The translations under genes were made by a program, and so were the position numbers. This document shows positions 35,501 through 45,385 of a DNA stretch of 64,000 bases, piece after piece (position 1 is the first letter of the stretch; the number at the start of each line of letters is the position of its first letter). This DNA comes from Sinotaia quadrata (lineage: Eukaryota; Mollusca; Gastropoda; Architaenioglossa; Viviparidae), in the NCBI GenBank assembly GCA_028829895.1, contig JALGAQ010000009.1:2046001-2110000 (forward strand). The letters are read 5' to 3'. The notes below the pieces were generated by a model. The model worked only from the letters and a program-made list of their open reading frames with translations, had not been told where the DNA came from and searched no databases.

Positions 35501-38500
35501 CTCAGATGATAAGATCCATTTTTTGCCCAATATCTTACACATTACATGTAAGAATGGTCCACTTGATGTCAAACTATGTGCGATAGGTAAGCCTTTCTCG
35601 GTAGAACAACCGGACAATATCTCTTCCACGATACAATCATGAACCGCAACTTCGTGTTTTTTTTCGTCTGTATGATTCGGTTGTCGATAGGCCTTTTTAC
35701 AGGACGGCGTAAAGATGCTTTATTAATACGAATAATTCATAGGTTATTTAACTGGATGATTTCGATTAGAAATGCTTGCGGACAGTCTTGAGAGTCAGGT
35801 GATATGACTGTGTTGAACACAAAACTGATTAGAATAGGTAACTAAGCGTGGTTTGGACAATGCAAGCGTGTACATCCATTTGAATGTGTTTGATGATAAA
35901 AGATGTACTTTTTTCTTTATAGGTAATTTATTGCACTTTTTCAGTATATTACAGTTCGTATTCTTTGATCAAATGATTGCTTGCAACATATATTTGCTTT
36001 CATGTTATGTTACTTGTGTCCGCGAGTTGGGTAAATAATACTATAAAGAACACTACGTGAAAAACTTGGAGGAAAGAGGATGTTTAAAGTGCTTTAGTGA
36101 TACTTTTTGTAAATTGTACAGTAATCAGCGTTGGCTTAACAGGACTACTGATAGCCCCTGGCACCACACGATCAGTTCCTACGGTTCGCTGCTCATTCAT
36201 ATTTTGCTCTTCTCTTCCTCATAGCTATCAAAATCAACCAAGACTTATCGTCGCGGGATGGGATGGTTTGGTTCATACATTCACAATTGATCCAGTCAAT
36301 GGAGGTAAAGCGGTGCTATTAAGAACTCAACGGTAAGTGTTTTGTGCGGATTCCGTCGGTCTTATCTACTTCGTTTGAGACGCCAAGACATCAGAGGTCT
36401 CTTCTGCCTGGTTTTTATCAAAGGGATTAGATTTATGATACCAGAGTTTGTATACCTGGAGTATCGACTGTCACGCCACAAATAGACGCTGGTATGAAAC
36501 ATTGATGCAACTAGCCGTAGCTTCCGAGCTGATGCCTGTGTGGGGATTAGCAATCACACATGGAGCAACTGTTAAAGGAAACACCGGTCAGGGGCAGTGG
36601 TCTCGTTGATCTTGGAACCGTGAGTCTCACACTTTGTCAACTTGAACGACCGTATTACCTCACAAGATTACATCAGTGAAATGTTTCTACTTGATCAAAT
36701 TCGAATGCATCACACAAATGAACAACTCAGTCGCATGCTTCCTTGTTTCCCTGTTCCTTAATTTAGTTCGTTTTGTACCTGTTCGCGATGAGAATGACGT
36801 ATGCTATCTATAGTACGCCTACGACTTCGTGCTTTTGTCAAATATGCCTGGAAATGCACAACCAGTGCTTATTCGGAGTATATTTCCACTGGCAGAACTA
36901 CTTCACCTTTTCGAGTAAGAGATGATGGACTGAGTTGAATGTTTCAAGCATCTTCGTTCAGGTCTACTTCAAAATGGCCAGTCCATCTCCGCGTAATCAA
37001 TGTCAGGCAGTTAGGTCGAACACTGTTTCAGGAGTGAAGTGATTTCGTGAAAGAAACTCCGCGTATTTTGCTCGACCATTCCTTCCGTTCTATCGCACAG
37101 ATGTGAAACTAGACCTATACGCCCAGAGGCTATTAGTGACCAGCCGGGTAACGTTCATAATTTCCATGCCTTTCTGTATTCACACCAATGCGAGACAACA
37201 CGATGTTATTGTTCTACAGGTAGTTTGGCATTTCCATGACCTTTTCCGATTGATCTAATATTTTCCATCTTTTAAATGCTTTCATTTTTGTCCTAAATTC
37301 TTTTATTAATGTTCATATCAATGGTTAATCTACTGTTCTCTATCGTAGTGTATCCAGACTAGATACGCGGTTATACGCATTCGTCATGTCAATTTAAAAT
37401 AGTACCAGATAGTGGTTCCGATTTTGAGGTGTCAAATAGCCGTCCCGGTTTAATCAAGCTGAACCGATTGTACTAACTATGGAGTGGCCAACCTAACAAG
37501 AACCAGAAAAATTAACGATGTCATAGCGGTCTTGGTTTGTAGAGAACAATACGCCGATTGTTATCAACATACTTTATTTCACAACTTTTAATTTAATTTC
37601 AAAGAGGCGCTTAGATCGACTGTCCAGGCAATCTGCCTATCAGGTATTAAGAATGAGTATAACTCAATATTATCGTCCATATCCTCTGACCGGGCTCGTT
37701 CTAACAGTCTACGCTCACTGCCTGCGGAGATTGCGAATCTGTCAGTATCAAAGAGACAGATCTCTCAAAAGTAAGTGGACAGAAAAATGTGTGTCCATGC
37801 CAACGATCCACATACATACACGAAAACAGAGTTACTGCTGGATAGCACTCCGAAAGTAATCTTTACCTGTATAATTCCGCCTTTACGTTCCATGGGGATG
37901 ATTAACTGAAGTCTGGTATAGCTGCCAGGAAATAAAGAGCTTATAGTTTTTATAATCACTTGAATAATAGGATCATCACTGAGATATTTCTTTTAACAAA
38001 TTTCTTTCGAACACTTTGCAGATATTTCTGCTTCGAATTTCAATTATTTTTTCTTTATCAGGATTTAGTCCGTGCAGCCTAGCGGTGATTTTACTTAATG
38101 GTGAATCCCTGATCCATATTCAGTCACTGTAGTCGAACTAGTGCCAAATGTATATCTCAGCTCTCGTTTGAACCTCTGAAGGGTGATTATCGAAAAATAT
38201 TGTTGTTCTTGATTTTGATAATATGGTCATTGTTAGCCTCTTAACTCATTTATGTTGATGCGTAGATCCTTGAATGCCTTTATGTCATTCAGCCTTGTGC
38301 TGTGTTTTGTTTCCAGATTATTGTCACCGAATCCCTCGGGATCCAGTCCCAGATCTACCACCCAAACGAAAAGTAGTGGTCGCTCTCCAGTGGTAATCAG
38401 CGATCTACCATCGGAGCACTACTCTGCCAATTCACAGCTGTCGGGCTCACCTCAACAACCCGGGGTATATGTTGCATCTAAATCTGCCACTCGAGCCACA

Positions 38501-38561
38501 ACGTTTGCTGCAGTTGTCGCCGGTAGCCCGGCAACGACTCCCACCACCGCTGAACCTGAAG
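16687..38561 (+). CDS. WIPI2: WIPI2-like PROPPIN (Atg18 family), spliced gene, both ends incomplete
   Basis: Eight exons join in one frame (16687-16765, 16803-16969, 18292-18489, 29968-30128, 32503-32604, 34917-35351, 36225-36332, 38317-38561), all with AG/GT borders, to about 498 codons. Order of matches to animal WIPI2: GTKSGY blade-1 block; [75 protein letters not shown]; the FRRG motif that binds PI3[47 protein letters not shown]. The protein would be a cytosolic beta-propeller that binds PI3P membranes and recruits the ATG16L1 complex in autophagy. The first blade's start and probably the C-terminal tail are missing. The first intron seen is 37 bp, the third 11,478 bp. Exons are free of stops, so the gene is probably functional. 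WIPI1 is the alternative orthologue. Confidence 0.92.
16766..16802 (+). other. 37-bp intron of the WIPI2-like gene
   Basis: GTAAGT at the 5' edge, a T-rich stretch, and TTGTAG at the 3' edge. The reading frame and the WIPI2 alignment both require its removal. Tiny introns near the 5' end of genes are known in flatworms. Confidence 0.8.
16803..16969 (+). CDS. WIPI2: WIPI2-like exon b
   Basis: Starts after TTGTAG with two bases that finish the split codon. It encodes [16 protein letters not shown], then a stretch ending [17 protein letters not shown], before GTGAGT. It aligns to the blade-1/blade-2 strands VCIVERLFSSSLV and TILAVKLN of animal WIPI2. Confidence 0.88.
17760..17895 (-). repeat. 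tRNA-derived SINE, family 3, copy 1 (in intron)
   Basis: On the minus strand: GAGGTGGCGCAGAGGATAAC (box A-like) then GGGTTCGAATCTC (box B). The same order recurs at 26640-26765 (plus), 30395-30545 (minus) and 39270-39395 (minus). The shared downstream part includes CCAAACCGAA on the opposite strand. Confidence 0.6.
18292..18489 (+). CDS. WIPI2: WIPI2-like exon c
   Basis: Frame 0 at both ends, 66 codons, bounded by CTACAG and GTTTGTG. It encodes [20 protein letters not shown], then [12 protein letters not shown] and [20 protein letters not shown]. This is the most conserved part of the family (RLIVCLEESLYIHNIRDM and NCYLAYPGS in vertebrates). Confidence 0.95.
18490..19129 (+). other. Start of the 11.5-kb intron, unique sequence
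   Basis: GTTTGTGT donor followed by sequence without recognised repeats. An open frame at 18512-18871 is not supported by any homology. Confidence 0.4.
19130..19199. repeat. TATAATA units then (AAT)n, tail of LINE B copy 2
   Basis: A few TATAATA-type units lead into an AAT run that abuts ATCACTTTATTCGCAATATT, the same junction as at 11152. Confidence 0.92.
19200..20635 (-). mobile_element. LINE family B (CR1/jockey-like), copy 2
   Basis: One minus-strand frame of 374 codons (19506-20630) is intact across the reverse-transcriptase core. It has [69 protein letters not shown] and the catalytic IIKFADDMV block (near 20101-20120). After that come the thumb region and [20 protein letters not shown]. 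The C-terminal [19 protein letters not shown] follows after a frameshift (19369-19578). The 5' end is cut at about 20635, within the N-terminal part of the reverse transcriptase. It is very similar to copy 1 (11153-13280), which implies fairly recent activity of the family. Confidence 0.92.
20636..22189. other. Intronic sequence, nothing recognised
   Basis: Ordinary intron sequence between two LINE insertions; no repeat or coding signal was recognised. Confidence 0.35.
22190..25085 (+). mobile_element. LINE family C (endonuclease-reverse transcriptase), decayed, with an insertion
   Basis: Pieces in order on the plus strand. Endonuclease: [55 protein letters not shown] (22142-22675). Linker: [20 protein letters not shown] followed by WP (23205-23549). 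Reverse transcriptase: [20 protein letters not shown] with the YADD catalytic motif (near 24112-24165). Thumb: [20 protein letters not shown] and [11 protein letters not shown] (24224-24472). C-terminal: [11 protein letters not shown] and [20 protein letters not shown] (24835-24945). Many stops and frameshifts break it. A segment of about 180 bp (24596-24777) interrupts the C-terminal region. It lies inside WIPI2 intron 3. Confidence 0.88.
24596..24777. repeat. Insert of about 180 bp inside LINE C
   Basis: It separates the [10 protein letters not shown] block from the C-terminal GHVLRMP block. GTTGCCGGGTTCTTACTCTT and CAAACATGATCATTCATA recur in altered form at 42068-42110, which supports a mobile or dispersed origin. 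No coding region. Confidence 0.45.
25639..25950 (-). pseudogene. N-terminal piece of a Tigger/pogo transposase (CENP-B-type helix-turn-helix)
   Basis: 103 codons. Residues about 30-75 read [40 protein letters not shown] and NEQAIRANV. This is the psq/CENP-B N-terminal helix-turn-helix of Tigger transposases, which binds the element's ends. The usual second DNA-binding domain and the DDE domain do not follow; the frame ends at a stop soon after the helix-turn-helix. A short downstream stretch with [11 protein letters not shown] and [10 protein letters not shown] may be the old C-terminus, which would fit a large internal deletion. Confidence 0.8.
26030..26310 (-). repeat. tRNA-derived SINE, family 1, copy 1 (inside Tigger)
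   Basis: Minus strand: GGCCGAGTACCCCAGTGGGC then TAAGC (box A-like), TGGCTCGCATTC, and CACAGGTTCAAATC (box B), followed by a body with GATCGAAACCATGGTCTGTA and GCCAAAGACATAATTATCTC. The copy at 31993-32280 (plus) is colinear over about 285 bp. Confidence 0.8.
26460..26499. repeat. (TA)20 tract
   Basis: A pure TA run starting at the right target-site duplication of the Tigger element; a 10-bp TA run lies at its left edge. The transposon appears to have inserted into a TA microsatellite. Confidence 0.95.
26640..26765 (+). repeat. tRNA-derived SINE, family 3, copy 2
   Basis: GGTGCTGTGGATAACGCAAT, then GCGATTCGAATTCC, then a part with TTCGGTTTGGGAAACCGGCT and AGTATCACGTCCA. The last part matches the inverse of 39275-39310. 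Confidence 0.55.
27010..27045 (-). repeat. Short dispersed repeat (GTAGTAAGATTCTCCG)
   Basis: On the minus strand CGCGTCTAACGGTAGTAAGA then TTCTCCG. The same words occur at 40985-41015 and 41400-41430. Confidence 0.4.
27265..27345 (+). repeat. Dispersed repeat family K, copy 2 (5' part)
   Basis: GCGCGGCCTTCAATTCGGCC then TTAGTTGCATGTAGTCCTCT and TATTTGTAAT. The beginning matches 8160-8230; AGTCCTCTTATTT recurs at 29612. Confidence 0.5.
27650..29610 (+). mobile_element. LINE family A, copy with the best-preserved reverse transcriptase, 5'-truncated
   Basis: Three plus-strand frames line up. 27635-28048 has [17 protein letters not shown] and [16 protein letters not shown]. 28055-28729 has [41 protein letters not shown] and the catalytic LLFADDAAL (near 28541-28565). 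28760-29465 has [32 protein letters not shown] and a terminal motif [21 protein letters not shown]. One stop (near 28046) and a frameshift (near 28729) separate them. The endonuclease is missing. Junction residues upstream of about 27710 do not match the element. The 3' end is CATAGTCATTCGAGACTGAC then GGTAGCCA. It lies in WIPI2 intron 3, same strand. Confidence 0.92.
29611..29820 (+). repeat. Dispersed repeat family K, copy 3 (3' part)
   Basis: Starts CAGTCCTCTTATTTATAAGA directly after the LINE A 3' end and finishes with CCCATTTGGGACAAATAAAG, then a (TTC)n tail. The end matches 8378-8405. The AATAAA-like signal and simple tail suggest a retroposed 3' end. Confidence 0.5.
29968..30128 (+). 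CDS. WIPI2: WIPI2-like exon d
   Basis: After TTTCAG, frame 0: [37 protein letters not shown] and VVEFRRGLS, ending two bases into the next arginine codon before GTAAAT. It contains FRRG, the motif whose two arginines bind PI3P in this family. Confidence 0.95.
30395..30545 (-). repeat. tRNA-derived SINE, family 3, copy 3 (in intron)
   Basis: Minus strand: CGAGGTGGTGCGGTGGATAA then CGCACTTGATGC, and CCCGGATTAGAATCCC in the box B position. Related sequence may reach back to about 30245. Confidence 0.6.
31865..31990 (+). repeat. Dispersed repeat family K, copy 4 (partial)
   Basis: GCGGGGCCTTCAATTTGTTT then TAACTGGAGAAAATGAC, matching in order the start and middle of 8160-8420. It ends where the SINE at 31993 begins. 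Confidence 0.4.
31993..32280 (+). repeat. tRNA-derived SINE, family 1, copy 2 (in intron)
   Basis: GCCGGGCATTTGATTACTAC, GGCCGAGTATCCCAGTGGGC (box A-like), GGTTGCAGGTTCAAAG (box B), GATCGAAACCATGGTCTGTT, and CATAATTATCTTACTGAG at the end. Colinear with the minus-strand copy at 26030-26310, so the two define a unit of about 285 bp. Confidence 0.8.
32503..32604 (+). CDS. WIPI2: WIPI2-like exon e
   Basis: Preceded by TTCCAG, it completes the split arginine and reads [20 protein letters not shown] then [13 protein letters not shown], before GTAAGT. Vertebrate WIPI2 has [20 protein letters not shown] and NTETVHIFKLE at this point. Confidence 0.95.
33625..33830 (+). repeat. Possible tRNA-like SINE next to LINE C fragment
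   Basis: GATTGGGTAGGCAGTTCACT then GATGCGGGTTCGAATTAC resemble box A and box B with the usual spacing, but no second copy was found in the window. Confidence 0.3.
33880..34420 (+). mobile_element. LINE family C, endonuclease fragment (copy 2)
   Basis: Plus-strand pieces [48 protein letters not shown] and [20 protein letters not shown] align with the endonuclease part of the LINE at 22190-25085, and GDLNAQVG is an apurinic-type endonuclease core block. A stop and a frameshift separate them. Nothing of the reverse transcriptase follows. It lies in WIPI2 intron 5. Confidence 0.8.
34917..35351 (+). CDS. WIPI2: WIPI2-like exon f (long serine/glycine-rich exon)
   Basis: Starts after ATATAG with one base finishing a serine, 145 codons, donor GTGAGT. 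The first about 70 residues are serine, glycine, glutamine and proline-rich ([20 protein letters not shown]) and have no counterpart in vertebrate WIPI2. Then comes the conserved [20 protein letters not shown] and [17 protein letters not shown], equal to the blade-6 loop ([20 protein letters not shown]). A second glycine-rich stretch follows. The insertion enlarges the loop that in the family dips into membranes. Confidence 0.92.
35352..36224 (+). other. Intron of the WIPI2-like gene, nothing else recognised
   Basis: GTGAGT at the start and CTCATAG at the end; no repeat recognised inside. Confidence 0.7.
36225..36332 (+). CDS. WIPI2: WIPI2-like exon g
   Basis: Joins in frame to give [36 protein letters not shown] and a split arginine before GTAAGT. 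It aligns with the last propeller blade (PRLLVGAADGYLYMYNLDP, EGGECALMKQH) of vertebrate WIPI2. Confidence 0.95.
38317..38561 (+). CDS. WIPI2: WIPI2-like exon h (C-terminal low-complexity region)
   Basis: After TTCCAG, one base completes the arginine and the frame reads [20 protein letters not shown], then [15 protein letters not shown].., then [20 protein letters not shown] and TAEPEG. The donor G|GTACGT is at 38561. The region is serine, threonine and proline-rich and not conserved, but phase and splice sites fit. If the donor is used, at least one more exon is needed. If it is read through, the frame stops at 38597-38599, which would be a simple natural end. Confidence 0.75.
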
Positions 38562-39269
38562 GTACGTTTTCCTCACGTGTATTCGATTTTACCGCATAGA
38601 TGCTCGCTCGACTCAGTCCATACACTATATCAACTGAAGGAAAAGGAGGTAGCCAGGTTCGAATTCTTTACAATTACTCCGACTTGGACAGCTCTAACGA
38701 CAAAATTTCTTTATGGGTGTTTTGGCGTCCGACTGATTTTCAGGGAAGGAAAAAATCAGCAACATTTTGAACAGCTTTCGATGTGTACTCCTCTCTACGC
38801 AATGCGCATCTAATTTTTTTTATCCTGTCACTCACACTGAAGATGAACCATGTACAGGACATAAAAGCTGACTGACGCTCTGTTTTTAGAACTAGCCTGA
38901 GATCATAAGGTCTGAATTTGTGACGTTTGGGACTAACTTATTTTCGCACGTTTCTATTGCAGATCGCTTGGTTTTCCACAGGGTGTAATACACTGCTTTC
39001 TTTAGCTGTCTATTTGCGCAGTTATCTAGTTTCTTTTAATATATCATTTAGTTGGCTGTATTATCGAGTGAACTGGAATAGACGAAAAGCAGGAATGTAC
39101 TTGCACCCCAGGATCATGCTTTCACTTCCTGAAACCTGTCCACCTGACTATGCACGTAATCTCTGTTCAGCTTGTTCTGACATAGTGGCTTAGGGGACGC
39201 GAATAACTCGCTTCAGACGTTTGTGTTCATCAATCTGGTTACAGACCTAGGGCTAAACGATCCTGCCAG
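38562..39269. other. Sequence after the last WIPI2-like exon found
   Basis: TTTCTATTGCAG at 38951-38962 could be an acceptor giving a short DRLVFHRV then stop, but nothing in it is conserved. No other signal. Confidence 0.25.
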
Positions 39270-39395
39270 TTCCTCTTGGACGTGATACTACTCGGTTGCC
39301 TAATCCGAAGTCGGTGCCGGAGCGGGATTCGAATTTGGGTCGCCTTACTCATAAAGTGCAACTACCTTATCCTCTGCACCACTCCGATACATGCG
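39270..39395 (-). repeat. tRNA-derived SINE, family 3, copy 4
   Basis: Minus strand: GGAGTGGTGCAGAGGATAAG (box A-like), AAATTCGAATCCCGC (box B), then the inverse of CTAATCCGAAGTCGG and GGACGTGATACTACTCGG. Colinear with 26640-26765 on the plus strand. Confidence 0.6.
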
Positions 39396-40959
39396 GAGCA
39401 ACCTCTACTTCATCTCCATGGTTCTTCGCCATGTAGCCTAGTGTTGCTTCAAATTTTAAGCGCGCAGAAAACAGGCCACTGCTGCCGCATTGGTTTCAGT
39501 CCCTACCTTCCCGTGGATCATACTCGGGGAGTTCGAGAAGCAATGTCTCCACATTGCAGATAAAGCTAACAGACTCATAGTTTCTCGGCGCTCCATGGAA
39601 TAGGTTGGAGTTTCTCATAGGCACTTTGCGATACGCAATGGTGCCGTGTTCTAAAGAGTTACGCGTATAACTTTACTTTTGATAGTTCTGACTGAATACA
39701 CGAGGCCTAGTTTAACATGGATTTATTAACTAGCAAAAGAGAAGGCTTTGTTGTTCACAGGTCAAATGAAGGTGTATTAGCTCATATTGTCGCATTCGCA
39801 AGCTAATTGTCTTTATACTATAATTTTCAGGCATAAACACTGTTACATAAGAGTATCGAATTGATTAGTTGTTGCTGATGTGTCTGTTCAGCGCACGTAC
39901 TAAATATTTTCAGTGACTCAGAAAAATAGTAGGAACTGGTTTAGACAAATGTGTGATTCTGTTAAGCATAGGTAATCAAACAGAAAATGTGTGCCTTCAA
40001 AGCAGTACGCCTTTGGTTGACAATACAACGATGAGATACGATGAAGCATACCTCTCTGGAAGACATCAATACACAGAATGAAGAACTAACCGGGTTTTGG
40101 TCACTAGTTGTCCGGTGCTTCTCAATAAGCGACGCAGATATATCATTATGATATTGTCCGGCTTTATCAAAATAATAGCACAGAAGAAAAACGGATTCGA
40201 CCGCGTGTCTACGCACAAGAATATAACAAATTGTGTCTGTTAAACAAGGAAGGCACGTGACAATCGTTGCTTGATCGGAACATGTGACATAATAGTCTAG
40301 ATTTCATCATATGATTTGATAGGATTAAGTGATTTGAAGACGTCCGATTGATGAAATTCGTTTTTTCAGTATGTATCAGAAAGAGGCAAATCTTGTTTTC
40401 TTAGGATCTAATTTTATGAGTCAGGTTGGTTTTTCGTTTTACAGTCCCTAAAATCGCTTAATGACTCAGGCATCTAATGTACGGGTTAGGGTTCGCTGGC
40501 AAATTCACTGTAACGAAGCTTGTTTCGCTGTTCCCTGTTTTGTATTACACCACGATGAGAAAGATGATGATGCAATCTCTCACATGAGTCGTCTATGCTG
40601 ACAATGCGTCATAAACCAACACCCAACGAAGTAGTAAACTGCTCTGTTGACCATATTCTATCTAACCATCGTTTTCTAGCCTCACTTTCTAGTCAGTTGA
40701 CTGCATTCTTTCTGCATTCCGGTTCACACTGCTAGTCAGCTGGAAAATAAGTCATTCATACGCTCATCACGTGATTTAACAGTATACGCAGCGAATATCG
40801 AGTTTTTGGACTGTATGCCATCCCTATAAGTGAACAGGCCTCTTGGACTGGGACACATGGTGCGGCTTGCTCTGGAGTCGCACTGTTACCTTATTGCAAG
40901 TGAAGGTTATGTACGTTGGAGCTTAATTCAGCCTTCAATAGAAAAGCCCTAACAGCTTA
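39396..40959. other. Intergenic sequence, nothing recognised
   Basis: Short chance frames only. Confidence 0.3.
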
Positions 40960-41460
40960 TTATCTATGTGAGTTAATGATGCTAATCGCGTCTACCGTAG
41001 TAAGATTCTCCGAAAACATTCACAGGAAGCACCTGGAGGCATGCGTTTCACTCTTAATGGAGATCATCAGCAGGACATATCAGTCCGATCGAGGATCGAA
41101 CCTTACACTCCGTTCGTGCCAGCCGGCGGTCTAACCACTGAACTGTGGCGTCCCGTTCAACGTTGCGGATTTTTTCTATTGGAGCATCTTACTGATGGTA
41201 GACCGTGATTAGCAATGCCCAGCATCTCTTCATGGGTCGTGTGAACTGCCAACTGGCAGTTTTTAGTCACACATGAAGCCTCAATGGCCAAGGCTTCTCG
41301 TTTCAAGGCAATGCAAATTAGCATTGAGTTATCCTAGTGAGCGTACTGGTTATGTGATAGGAGGTGTTTTTGAGGATTTATATATGTGAGTTAATGATGC
41401 TAATCGCGTCTATCGGCAGTAAGATTCTCCGCCAGTATTATCCGAAAGCATTCACAGCTT
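40960..41460 (-). repeat. tRNA-derived SINE (family 2) between direct repeats
   Basis: Minus strand at about 41030-41155: CCACAGTTCAGTGGTTAGAC (box A) then GTAAGGTTCGATCCTCGATC (box B). About 55 bp including GTGAGTTAATGATGCTAATC and GTAAGATTCTCCG occurs at 40968-41025 and again in the same direction at 41383-41455. This could be part of a longer repeat unit rather than a simple target duplication. Confidence 0.55.
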
Positions 41461-43059
41461 AGTATTTAGTTTTAGGAAAATTTTAATGTCAAACCTGGTC
41501 CCGTAGACATACAGTAGAGTATTAATGTTACCGAGTTAAGAATCCGGAGATGGGACACTTCAATAGGATAGGTACCAGCATACCGATGACGCCGAAGAGG
41601 GTATTCTCTTCATGCAGCCTTCTATTGTTTTCACATGAAGAAGTAACAATGAATAACACTGACCTCAAGAGTCTGTCCGAGGTCGAAATTGTTCCAATAC
41701 ATAAACTTCATAATAGACTGCTTCTAAGAACTTCCTCAATGTTATTAAAAAATATCGCAACCAATGAACTTCTTATGGGTAATATAGTTGAAAGAGAAAG
41801 CATGATGCAAACAAGAAAAGTAAAGGAAATAACAAATATTTCAAGAAGTGGTTGTATTTCTCCTTGATATGTCGAATATCTTATTGGAAATTTTTAATAC
41901 TTGCGGGTCAAATCAACCGAAACCGCATCCTGTATGACGCATCATCTGTTCTTGTCCATTTGATCTGTCCGCCGGAACCGCTACCTCTATACTTTCCATT
42001 CCAAGTCACTTCCGCCCGGGAATGTATCATCGCGCGACGTATGAAAAACTCGTACCTAGGTACGGTTGCCAGTTTCTCACTCTTCATTCAAACATGACCA
42101 TCCATACTTTTGCGTTCGTGTAATTGATATGGTTTGTTTGTCAACAGTGGATCTCTGTGTTTGAGTGATAGAAAATGATTCGTGCCTATTACACAATCCT
42201 CGAAATCGATGGTTCAGGGAATCGTATTGGATATGGCAGTTGTAGACCCTTGGGGTTATCAGTTGGTAGGGAGACAGTGTTTAAGATATGATTGATGCTT
42301 CTCCAAGTATATCGTTTGCCCATAGTTCACACAACGAATCGAGCACCCTCTCATTAACCACCAATTAGCAAATTGAATTAAACAGTCGAGTGTCATGCCG
42401 GTTTTGTCGGCATAAATTGTGGTTTAGTATTTCAATGGTTCTGTGATATCTTCTTTTTTGACTGTTTCAGGCCATTCTTCAAACGAGGGATAGATACAAT
42501 GGCTGTACAATCATGACGTATCAATCGCGATTTGGTTCAACCATCTTCAAGGTCTTTCTGTCACACCCGTTTTTTCTAGGGCATTCTGGTCATATATTTG
42601 CCCCTTCCTCTGTTCTCCATTTTCTCTAATATAGCAGCTGTTTTGTTCACACGTCTGTCTATTCAAGTTTTCATGAAGAGAAGACCTCTTTTTTTGCGCG
42701 CGTGTGTGTCCTTGTTTTGATCCTCGCACGTCTTACCAGGTTACCTTTTGTAACGACGCATTCCTTTTCCGATGTATTTTTGTGAATTTATTGATGCCGA
42801 CCCATTTATCTCTTGTACAAAAAGATCATTCTTATTCCAGGTAAAGCTTTCCGGCGCATGTTTTTTTGGTGTATTGCATTTTATTGCATCCGAATTTCAG
42901 TCTAACGATTTGTATTCATTTAACCGCTAAACGCAAGCACTGCGGTGGATAGCTACAGTGCCGTTCATCGGAATTCCAATTAGTAACATTGATGTTTATA
43001 CAGACAGAAAGAAGGAATGCCACATGAGCTGGTGGAACTAACCAAAAGTGACTAACTAG
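41461..43059. other. Intergenic sequence with one weak dispersed repeat
   Basis: Bases 42060-42150 (GGTTGCCAGTTTCTCACTCT, CAAACATGACCATCCAT) resemble the insert in LINE C at 24596-24777. A 105-codon open frame at 41550-41867 matches nothing known. Confidence 0.3.
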
Positions 43060-43135
43060 GGTGCGACATCTGGTTTCGAACCGTGATGCTCCGCGCGTTA
43101 GTGTCAGCATAGCTTTGCTTTCTTTCAAATTGCTC
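43060..43135 (-). repeat. Possible tRNA-like SINE remnant
   Basis: Minus strand GCTATGCTGACACTAACGCG then ATCACGGTTCGAAACC (box B-like). Single copy here, box A weak. Confidence 0.25.
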
Positions 43136-43689
43136 CAATCGAGGTCCGCATGAGAAGTTTGCTGCAAGTCAATCAAGAATAATACATATCAATCTTAAAC
43201 AAGCAGCAGCGATACTAATACCGGCAGTCGGTTTTCGAGTGATCGTCTGTTAACTCATAAACATGTTATTGGTCTCAAAAAATCACTAACCCCGTCTCAC
43301 TAAGATATTTACGGAAGTAGATTACCTAAACCATTCTAACTTCGCGAATATTAACCAGAGATGATACATAATTTGTCCATATATATCCTTTAGTTCTTTT
43401 CATTCTCGGTAGGTGGTTGTTGATGCACTGGTCATTGTCCCAGAATCATACGGATCAAGCAATAGAAGAATTCAAAACTTTATCTGCGAGGAGTCTTCTC
43501 GGTAGCAAATTGCTTATCCTATGATGTATGACCAGCGATGGAGCTTCATACCTACTGTTTCCCTTTGTCGTTCTGATTTAAGAAAGCAAACATTGCTTAT
43601 TCTACCTATCCTATTTGCAATCGATGCTTGAGCCTTTATTTTGAGTTTTAGCTATGTTGTTGAATTATTCCCATGTGAATTGAGAACAA
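43136..43689. other. Intergenic sequence, nothing recognised
   Basis: No coding or repeat signal was seen. Confidence 0.3.
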
Positions 43690-43990
43690 ATAAGTTGAGG
43701 TTCAGTTGCATTCGTTATTTCTTCCTCAGCTCAAATACAATAAACAGTTTATAAATAGTATTTTTTCCAACAGGCAAATAAGAGCGATCAAAATGACAGG
43801 TCTCACGCGTTCAACCGAACGATCATGCAATTACATGCGGTCGATTTGATTGGCCAATCCAGGGGAATAGGAGGACTTGGATGAATCTTTTTTGTGCGCA
43901 GAGCATCGGTGATCAATGGTGGATGGCGATTGCTTCAGCGATAGACAGAAGCTTACACCTCACGCTCTTGGGTTACCGAATCGAGACTCT
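43690..43990 (+). repeat. Dispersed repeat related to 3771-4060
   Basis: CATTCGTTATTTCTTCCTCA at the start, CATGCGGTCGATTTGATTGG in the middle and GCGATTGCTTCAGCGAT at the end; words in the same order occur at 3790-3960 and partly at 7895-7965. Confidence 0.35.
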
Positions 43991-45291
<1,301 letters not shown>

Positions 45292-45325
45292 GGTCGCCAG
45301 AATACGGTGTTTGCCTTCTCAATTC

Positions 45326-45327
<2 letters not shown>

Positions 45328-45383
<56 letters not shown>
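45328..45383. repeat. (TA)n tract, second block
   Basis: About 27 TA units, separated from the first block by 37 bp of unique sequence. Confidence 0.97.

Positions 45384-45385
<2 letters not shown>

Noticed and set aside
37500..37590. Third hammerhead-like copy
   Set aside because: Only the downstream tail (CAATACGCCGATTGTTATCA) is shared; the GAAAC core and stem II are not present.
38951..38990. Possible last WIPI2 exon after TTTCTATTGCAG
   Set aside because: Phase fits, but it gives only about eight unconserved residues before a stop; not enough to call.
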